64,000 nt of DNA from Trissonchulus latispiculum (Eukaryota; Nematoda; Enoplea; Enoplida; Ironidae), in contig JASAND010028005.1 in NCBI GenBank assembly GCA_030248195.1, forward strand, positions 1-64,000. The letters are read 5' to 3'. The notes beneath the pieces were generated by a model. The model was not told where the DNA came from. It saw nothing but the letters and a program-made list of their open reading frames with translations, and searched no databases. The first letter of the stretch is position 1. Each line of letters begins with the position of its first letter. This document shows positions 55,961 to 64,000 of the stretch, one piece after another. Position numbers and translations under genes: made by a program.

Positions 55961-57223
55961 ATGGCTAAGCAAGTAGATGAACGGTCTATGCCGGCCTTCA
56001 AGTCCGAAATGGATCTCTTCTCGCTACCTCCAACTCAGGTCAGTGTGGAGAGTGGCTATATGGCAGAAATTTATCCCCTAAATCCTGTAACCAGTAGTGG
56101 CCCATATTACCTAAAGCTACGGATAACTGAGAGTTATGGAAAGGCAGTAGCAAAGGCGGCCGACGGTAGTATCTCAGTGGCACCCATCAATATGCTAGCA
56201 AAGTCGTTCATTAGACGATTAGTGGTCAAACTGTCCGACAAGGAAATTTACAACAGTGGAGACCTTTATCACCATGGACGTACCTGGAGACTATCGCCAA
56301 CTTTGGGAAAGAAGCAAAAACATCTCATCTGCAGAGTAAAACATTTGCAAAGGATAGTGATTTCAATGATATCTCCACTACTGCAGCTAAGCATCGGGGT
56401 ACCATTTACAGATGGTCGGTATGTCGTGGTGGCAGGACCCCTTCATTGCGACCTCTTCAAGCAAGACCGATACCTTCTGAGTGAGTGCCAGTTGCGTCTG
56501 GAATTACACCGTAACAATGACGAAATCCTCCTCCAGTCAGCAACCAGTGGATACAAACTATTAGTCGATGATATACGTTGGCATGTATGGAAAGTCAGAC
56601 CACAAGACTCTCTCACCATGGCAATTGAGGGTGTACTAAGAGATCACGAGACGGCCAAGTACCCAATCAGAAGAACTAAACTGGTGACAAGGCATATCGC
56701 TCCTGGTGTGCAGACTGTTGTGGAAAATTCCATATTCACCGGTCAACTCCCACGTAGAGTCCTAGTGGCAATGGTCAAGTCAGAGGCATTCAATGGAAGT
56801 CAAAAGCATAATCCCCTCGAGTTCCAACACTGTAATGTCAGTGAGATTGCCCTAAAGTATGGTGATGAGTTTGTACCAAAGCAGCCAATGAAGATGGCAT
56901 GGGATAAGTTCCAGTATACAATGCCCTTCATATACCTCTATGAAGGCAACGATATGGCCGGATCCACCAAGGGAGCAGACATTTCCTACGAAGACTTTGC
57001 CAAGGGATACACTATTTTTGCCTTTGACCTGACACCAGACAATATTGATACAGGGGCAATGCAACTGATCACGGAAGGTGATGTGTCACTGAGGATGCAA
57101 CTTGAGAAGGCCCTGCCGGCAGCCACTTATCCTCAGGGTTTTGAAATCATTATATACGGAGAATTTGATAATCTCATATCAATAGACTATAATCGGACAC
57201 CATTCTTTGACTACGCACTATGA
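55961..57223 (+). pseudogene. Hexon-like major capsid protein with an internal frame-shifted patch
   Basis: 420 codons from an ATG at 55961. The N-terminal SEMDLFSLPPTQVSVESGY is the signature of the adintovirus/Polinton double-jelly-roll capsid family. GPLHCDLFKQDRYLL mid-protein and AVEN/LPRRV-type strands later also fit, ending in a YNRTPFFDYAL-like tail. Between about 56278 and 56410 the residues are un-family-like, whereas another frame of the same DNA resembles the family there. Two compensating indels have therefore replaced about 45 residues, and the product probably would not fold normally although the frame stays open. The stop overlaps the protease start (ATGA, 57220-57223). Confidence 0.78.
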
Positions 57224-57684
57224 ACACCCGTGAGATCCTTGAGACTTTAAGGAAAGATTGCAAAGTTCCTCTCCTAGGAGTATTTCCCAGTGATAAGCTA
57301 CCACGATACCGCCCAGGGTGTCTTGTTGCTAACACTGAGGCATCTGGTGAGGCTGGAGAACACTGGGTTGCAATGTGGCTAGAGGATAATGGGGTAGAAT
57401 ATTTTGACAGCTACGGACTACCGCCTCTCCTCTTCATGTCATTCATTGGCAAGAGGGAACTACAGTATAATCGCATTCAGTTGCAAGATTTCACCACTGA
57501 TGTATGTGGGGAGTACTGTATATACTTCCTTCACCACCGGGCTAGAGGAAGATCAATGGACTCAATTGTCAACTATCTGAGGAGAAGAAGTGACACTAAT
57601 GATAACACTGTCAATACCTATGTTGATCGGGTGACACTAAAACCCACACCTTACTGCCAGAAATCCCATAAAAAGTCTGCGTAA
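57220..57684 (+). CDS. Adenain-like maturation cysteine protease
   Basis: 154 codons from an ATG that overlaps the capsid stop codon by four bases. The adenovirus-protease triad is present: His48 in GEHWVAMWL, Asp63 in YFDSYGLPP and Cys96 in DVCGEYCIYFL. Gln89 sits seven residues before the Cys, as in adenain. Length is a little shorter than adenovirus proteases (about 200), ending in a Lys-rich tail. It would cleave capsid and core precursors during particle maturation. The frame is intact. Confidence 0.8.
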   Translation: MNTREILETLRKDCKVPLLGVFPSDKLPRYRPGCLVANTEASGEAGEHWVAMWLEDNGVEYFDSYGLPPLLFMSFIGKRELQYNRIQLQDFTTDVCGEYCIYFLHHRARGRSMDSIVNYLRRRSDTNDNTVNTYVDRVTLKPTPYCQKSHKKSA

Positions 57685-60199
57685 GTGCACTAATAATTTT
57701 GAGCTATAAGTTATAATGCAAGTTATAAAGCAATAGGAAACAATCAATATTGCGCGGATTTCCACCCTTTCCCGGGCACTAGATATTAGTCCTGACTACC
57801 CGCTCGGCAGATAACCAGAAGCTAATATCCTACTTCCTGCCTAAGGAAGCGGCCAGAGGTCAATTCGCACGTTTTTAGAAGTTTGACAGGATTTTAGATT
57901 TCCCCGAAAGTTCAAGTTAGACAAGGAGATTTTCAACAAAAGCAACGAAAGAAGAGAGAAAGACAAAAATTGAGACAATACATTTCAATTAAGAGTTCAA
58001 GAGTTTTAGATCAGTCTTCTGTATGAAGTTTCCGGGTCCCCAACTCCAAACCACAACCGAAATTTTGGTAGCCTTGGAACAGGCTCTCAGGGCCGAGAAG
58101 CGGCAGAATTTCGCTAAGGACAGCTTTTGATGATCGGTCAGTCGTCTGGTCAAGGGAGCAAGCCTCAACCAGGGGGGAGTTTCAGTGCACGGCAAAGATG
58201 TCAGATAGTAACAAATGGGTGTCGGACAAATCACCCTTAGTCGATAGAGAATGATCCAAAGGGTGTCGGACAAATCACCCTGACTGCAGCAGATGTGTGT
58301 GCACTCTACTCTGCCCCTGGCAGACTGTTTATCCCGGTTATAAAGAGAAGAAAAATGTTACAAAGTCTCCAAGTAAAGCACCTTCGGTTCCTAGGCAGCA
58401 GGAAGAGAGAGAGAGAGTGAGAGGGAGGTAAAGAGACCGGGGGATCCACGGGGGAACTCACACCGGTGAGAGCAAAAGGCAGAGACGGAGAGGTCCAAGG
58501 GAACCAACTGGGGACACCTGAGCAGCTGTCGGAGATGGGAGATCCACGGGCAGAGCAGCAGGGATCAACAGGACAGGCAGCGAATCACTGGCAGGCAGGC
58601 CAGACAGAGAGACTAGGATCCAGGAAGGCAAGGCAAGGCAGGGCTTGAGCGCAACCTGAATCAAATGGGTTAAAACCGTTAGGATCTTTCGGAAAAAGAT
58701 CCTAACACGATATTTCCTGGGTCCAGGAATAGTCCCTAAGAAGCTGAGATGAAAAGTTTGAAGAGTGCGTAGAATTGTGTGAAAGTTTGAGAATGCGTTC
58801 TGTGGCTTAAAATTGAGAAAATTTTAATTGAAAGTGAAATTTGAGGACTTTTGGGAGAGTTCCCAAAAGTCCAAGCTTCTCTATCCAAAAGTGAGTGCTA
58901 ACTTCACGAAATTTCAAACTAAATTCTTCTTTTGGGTAATGTCCAAGGTCGAACATAGCTAATTCTTTTTCTATCCAATTTTGGGCGCACAATCTGTCAG
59001 TGTCTAATTTGGGATAGTTATAAGTGGTGGTTTTTCTTGGTGCCCATTACGCTGATTCTTATTTTGGAGTCAAGTGAGGTAAATTTTGGGTTCCCCCTTT
59101 TGGCGCTTGCCTTTTATCTTTTGTATTGTCTATATAACTCGTGGTACTTGTCCCCTTTTAACGTGGAGGGTAGAAACGTGGAGGATAGAAAGGTCGAGTG
59201 TAAATAACGTGAAGATGGAGATGAATAAGGATGGGATGGGAATAAGGATGAATAAGGACTACAAATAATGTTTTTATTGTCCTCTGCGTCAAAAACGTAT
59301 TCTGTGATGCTAAAATTAATTTTTGGCCAGCTACCAAAACTGTTAATACACTGTCGCTAATGGTAAGATACAACTTCAAGAAGATGCACAGTATGCTAAG
59401 CTTGTCTTCGATGCTCTGTTTTTCAATGAAAGATTTTTAAGAAGTTAAGATTATGTTGACATTGAAGGAAGGTCTACATCAGCCTAACAAACTTTCCATT
59501 TTTGATTCTGCGCACTCATAATATCAGCAGTCTAGCTGAGGTACAGTTAATTTGTGTACACGACAGAGCTATTTTATTTGCCTTATATGCTCTTTATGCT
59601 TCATGAATGTTTTTCCCAGGCATCGGCACCACATTCTCGAATGACATACATAGTTTGGTGAACGCTTTATTTCCCCCAGTATTTTCAGGGAATATTGACC
59701 ATATCGTTTCACTTGTCCATTATCACTTGGAGAAAATTGCAGTGAAACTTTGCTTGCGGTGTTCTGAAGAAGACCCGCTTGCAATGATCAATAGTCCTAC
59801 TAAAAGCTGAGCATTAATAAACATGCTTTGCAACATAATCCGCATTGATCGTGATTAAGACAAGAAATTTGCTTTTTCTAAAACAGGAACTATTTGAAGC
59901 AAGGAATGCAATATTCATTTTAGATTTAAATTACTTCTCAAATGCTATTAAAACTTTTGAAATGGATTGTTGTCTCCTTTGCTCCAGAATTGTATGTAGG
60001 AATAGCTCCATTTCCTTTTTGATTTGTCATTGATAGAGTATGTAGCTATCTCATACAAAAATTATTGACAAACTTCATGTCAGATTGAACCGATCGATAG
60101 ACACTGTTTCTTGTCTCATGTACAAGCTCTGTATGTACCGAATATGACCAGCAGCCCGCACCTTCTGCCCAGAAAAATTAATACCCTTTCTGTTCCATC
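57685..60199. other. No supported gene
   Basis: Immediately 3' of the capsid module, without the TIR or 6-bp duplication expected of a complete Polinton. GGGTGTCGGACAAATCACCCT occurs twice (58217-58237, 58261-58281), each a small hairpin. Purine-rich GA sequence runs from about 58400 to 58640. The rest is AT-rich. Confidence 0.45.
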
Positions 60200-61445
60200 C
60201 TAAGGGGGGGGGGGGGTCGCCAGGTACCAAATTTTATAGTCACCGATTTCGCTCATTTTTGGGTATAATATACCCCGATACGTGCCCAAAAACAAGACAA
60301 ATTTTTAGAGTCCAGGGTCAATCCAGTCTAGAGATATTGCAGTTCAAATCTCTACAATTTAGAATTTACGTTAGTATGCTTCGCTGAGGGCTTCGAACTC
60401 GCGTACAAGTGGGATGACAAGAGACTGTGGCATGACAAATACATCAATTTAAAGCCTTTACCTGTAGGGTTCATTACCGCATAAATTACAGTGGCAAGCT
60501 AAGTAACGAGCGAGACACGACGATTGGACGATTTGGTAAAGCTTATTTCGACTGTGATTTGCTTCAAACTTTAACTCGCTCTAACTTTCCCATACTGCTT
60601 TATAGAGACTTGGTGCAAGAAGATAAAATGTTCAGGACATCGAGAGCTTCAATTTGATATAAAATATGGCTATATTTGAAAAAGTTGAAAATTTGACATT
60701 TTTTTGCTCATAGGTGTCCGCCATGCTATCGTAGTACGTCACCAGCGGAAAACATTGGCTATTGGCATGAAACCTTACATAAGCGTAGGTTTTATCCAAG
60801 TCTATTAAGCATGCCAAAGTTTATTGAGATACCTTAAGATTTGACTGACTTATGAAGCAGCAAACATGAAATTTTCGAAAAATGACGATTTTCGAGGAAA
60901 AAAATTTCGAGAAAAATTTCTGCTACGAAAACTGCGAGCTACTGAAACGGCCAAATAGGGATTGATTATATGCAAAATAAAGCTCCAACAATATACTGTG
61001 CTAATATCTAAATGCGAAGTTTCTACACCAAAGGGTTAGTTCAGGACAAGACAAAACGTCCACTGACCTACACATTTGTAGAGCGATTTTGAGCAAAAAT
61101 CGACTTCTCCGGACTTTGAAAATTCGTATAAAATCAGCGACCCTACGGAAAATAACCTCGTATAGATCCTAGCACTTTACCTAGTCCAAATTAGGTTTAC
61201 AGCGAGTGGTAGCCGATTTGCTCTTACACAGCGCTCAAACTTTTGGTAGCAGAAAAGTTCCTAACTTTTTCATTTTCCTGTGTTTAACACATGCCGGAGT
61301 CACCTTTGGAGGGCTGTTGTGAATGATAGGAAAAGTTTTGCAACAAACGCACTTGTCTTGCTTTGTGGACCCATGGGGACTACAAAATATGTGAAAATGA
61401 GAAAAATCGGAGATGGTCGAAAAATCGCGACCCCCCCCCCCTTAA
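60200..61445 (+). mobile_element. TTAA-flanked 1.2-kb element, copy 2
   Basis: It begins CTAAGGGGGGGGGG (TTAA degraded to CTAA) and ends GACCCCCCCCCCCTTAA. Body and ends match copy 3 and, inverted, copy 1. Shared words include AGTCACCGATTTCGCTCATTTT near the start, and ATGGGGACTACAAAATATGTGAAAA followed by ATCGGAGATGG near the end. Non-coding. Confidence 0.75.
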
Positions 61446-62658
61446 GGGGGGTCACTTTGGTCAAAAATCGATAGTCACGGATTTCGCTCATTTTCACACA
61501 TAATATGCCCCCATATGTTCTCAAAAATAACTTAGAATATTAGCGTTCGAAATCAAACTGTGACAGAGTTATTCAGGTTCAAAGCCGGAAAACTTGAAAA
61601 TTCGGGTGACGAGCCTTGCAAGGTCAGGTGGAGACCAAACGCGACCGAAAACAGGGTTAACCGATACACCAAATTAAAGCCTTAACTAAGGTAATATTTA
61701 AGTGCAGACGTGGCTCAAGGCCAGCTATCCAGGCGTTCATAGTGCATGCTTGAGTGCTGCACTGACCTAACCTGCAGGACTGCCCAGTATAACTTTAACT
61801 CGTTTTATCTTGCACAGACGACATTTTAGACACATGGTTATATGAGAAAAGTTGCTCCTCGTTCCATTAGCTATCGATTGATACCCATTCTGTCTATATT
61901 TGGAAAAATTTTAAAATTGACATTTTTCACCTATAAAGATCAAAGGTGCCGCCACAGCAGCATGTTCAATATTGACGCATTTGTTTTGGCCACATCATGT
62001 GACAGACATAGATATATTAATTAATCTGCCAAGTTTGGTGATTTTTTACAACATAATGAGTGAGAAATTATCAAAAGAATGTGAAAATTATGAAAAATGG
62101 CCATTTTTAGCAAAATTTGCTGTTTTTGTGGCAAGTCTTTTGAACTTACTGTAAATGATAGAAACATGCGAGTACTTTCATAAGACGTGGTTTTATGCGC
62201 AGAGTGCAGCTATCTATTGGCCGTTTCTGTAGCTTTTGCCAGTCGTTCAGGGCAAGCAAAAGAGTACCGTAGGTCCTGTTTTTCATGGTCCAAAAATGGC
62301 CGATTATCCAAAATTCTGAATTCAAAAATTCGCCAAAAGTCCAATACTGAACAGAATCGCTTCAGAGGAGATAGCTGCACTCTACAATATGTCCTTAATG
62401 GTTCTGAAAAGGTTTCAGAGTTCTGACTCTTATACAGCGAAAAATTTTTCTGCCACAAACTTTTAAACCTAACTTTTTCATTTTCCTATGTTTAACACAC
62501 GTCGAGGTCACCTTTGAGGGCCTGTACAGAACGATAGAAGCAATATTTCGCAAAACGCTCTTGTCTTATTTCGCGGACCCATGGGGACTACAAAATATGT
62601 GAAAACGAGCAAAATCGGAGATGGACGAAAAATCGGCAAAAAAGTGACCCCCCCTTAA
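61442..62658 (+). mobile_element. TTAA-flanked 1.2-kb element, copy 3
   Basis: It starts at the TTAA that ends copy 2 (61442-61445) and ends GTGACCCCCCCTTAA. Head-to-tail arrangement with one shared TTAA suggests that one copy inserted into the terminal TTAA of the other. Confidence 0.78.
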
Positions 62659-62773
62659 GCAGATTAATATACACAACTCGTTTGCTCGTTCAAACTTCAC
62701 GTACAAATTAGCTGCAGTGATCTTATGTACTGCAGTGAGTGCGAATCGTGCTGGGACCGGCTCCGATTTTTGA

Positions 62774-62820
62774 AACCGGTTCCGGTTCCGATTCCGGAGC
62801 TACCGGTTCCGGTTCCAATT
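62774..62820. repeat. CCGGTTCCGGTTCCG minisatellite
   Basis: ACCGGTTCCGGTTCC words recur twice around ATTCCGGAGCT; self-complementary ACCGGT cores. Confidence 0.75.
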
Positions 62821-64000
62821 GGTATTTAAAAAACGCTAAAATCACTCAATTTTTATATTTTTTTGAAAATCGCTATAAAACCGTGATGTATAATTGACTG
62901 CACAATACTACAAAGTTATTTTAATTCCGTTTTTTACTACATTTTACTATTTATAAATATTTTCTGTTAAAAAAAATGTTTTCTGTCTCAACACTTTAGC
63001 AAAATGTTTGGAACATTTTAGGTAACAGTCTTGCCAAGATACTTAGTAATTGTCAATCCAGATAAAAATTTTGCTGTCGCCTTTCAGAAAGCGAACGTCG
63101 CAACTTTAGAAATAACAAACATACCTTACTGTCAGTCAAAAATAAAACTTTCTTCGGTCAATTTCAAACCGTCCAATAAAATTTGCTCATCGAGTTAACA
63201 GTATAGGATCAACTACAAAGCTTGGTCATTGAAATGCAGCTATCTGAGGCCGATGGTTTTTCTGAGATCAAAAATTCAGCAGAGGAAAATTGGAGCAAAT
63301 CGTCGAAGTGAATTTTCGAGTACTTCTGCAGAAAACAGGTACAACTAACTAGCATACATTCGAAACCAAAAAGTCGTATATATGTGTAAATGAAATCAGT
63401 CAGTTGAGTTTTTATTTTACACAGATGTTGATTTAATATTATTAGCCCACGTAACCATAATTTTGTAGCAAAAGCGCCATTTTCTATCAAAGCGTAATCC
63501 TATCGGCATAAAAATACTAAAAGATGACCATGAAATATGAAAATATTTTAATAAGCCGTCAAATCATTCTTCCTTTCGGTAGAACTAGCCAATTACTATT
63601 GATCATGAACTGTATCTCAGGGTCCAGGAATACTATTGCTCAGCTTAACCCCTAATCTGGAGTTACGCCTTGCTTTGCTGGTGTGCTTCTATTTAAGTTA
63701 AGCACACACAAAATGCAGAGGCAGTAGTAAAGCTCGAAGAGTTTCCGTAAATCATCAAATCCTTAATGTTTAACCTTTGTCAACCTTGAGGAAGAGCTAA
63801 CATCGAATATATACACCTTAGTTATTCGTTAGTTATAACCTTTCCAGAAAACTTAAAACATTGACTAAACACTGCTGTTAAAAATATACTATAGAATAGA
63901 TATCAAATCGTCTACCATTTATACTAAAACTTAGCCGTCCTCAAAATTGCAGTCTAAATACAATTTCCAAAATTAAGGTTAAATTTCAAGTGCTAAATTC
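62821..64000. other. No supported gene
   Basis: AT-rich, with no splice-supported exon or element boundary recognised up to the window end. Confidence 0.4.

Noticed and set aside
52163..57684. Unknown gene family copy B as part of the adintovirus-type module
   Set aside because: Copy A at 13-15 kb has no capsid genes nearby, and copy B is duplicated together with a host receptor exon instead.
58400..58660. Open frame rich in Gln/Gly in GA-rich DNA downstream of the protease gene
   Set aside because: Composition-driven, no start context or recognisable motif.

Overview
This is a window of an AT-rich, repeat-laden animal nuclear genome, almost certainly an invertebrate. Host genes are split into phase-1 exons by long introns. 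The mobile fraction is diverse: LTR retrotransposon, Penelope-like and CR1-like retroelements, tRNA-derived SINEs, several MITE or foldback families and Polinton/adintovirus-type sequences. Nothing resembles bacterial or compact protist organisation. I cannot name the species.

Host genes. Two tandem paralogous single-pass receptor genes lie on the minus strand. Gene A starts with a signal-peptide exon (22.44 kb), followed by an Ig-like exon (20.0-20.3 kb), a short module exon (15.7-15.8 kb) and an eight-cysteine module (9.11-9.39 kb); its 3' end lies beyond the left edge or was lost to transposons. Gene B has a paralogous eight-cysteine exon (51.57-51.85 kb), a further extracellular module (41.68-41.99 kb), a hinge exon, a transmembrane exon and a lysine-rich cytoplasmic tail ending at 36.72 kb. 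All extracellular exons are symmetrical phase 1-1. Next to each eight-cysteine exon, on the plus strand, is a broken copy of the same unrecognised gene family (13.4-15.6 kb and 52.2-53.3 kb), so a whole block was duplicated long ago.

Mobile and virus-like DNA. At 2.46-8.34 kb is a decayed LTR retrotransposon with gag, zinc knuckle and integrase. It has no recognisable protease, reverse transcriptase or RNase H, but carries a NADAR domain before the integrase and an SGNH-hydrolase-like domain after it. At 43.7-48.9 kb is a decayed Penelope-like element whose GIY-YIG-like region precedes the RT (Naiad-like order). Nested in it, with perfect 6-bp target duplications, is a 1.8-kb Polinton-style element with about 410-bp inverted repeats whose only gene resembles the poxvirus/NCLDV late transcription factor VLTF-3. 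At 54.8-57.7 kb is a capsid gene module (penton-like, pX-like, hexon-like, adenain-like protease) of adintovirus/Polinton type, with lesions. At 1.4-2.2 kb is a separate, badly decayed Polinton-type integrase.

Non-coding structure. A 6.8-kb tandem array of a 1.64-kb unit (24.45-31.29 kb) is nearly homogeneous and carries three regularly spaced TACGAC/GTCGTA palindromes per unit. Several MITE-like families are present: a TTAA-flanked 1.2-kb family in three copies, two of them sharing one TTAA; a GC-hairpin family in two copies; a TTA-flanked poly-G element; and a foldback 12 bp from a splice acceptor of gene B. The remaining stretches show no gene I can support.
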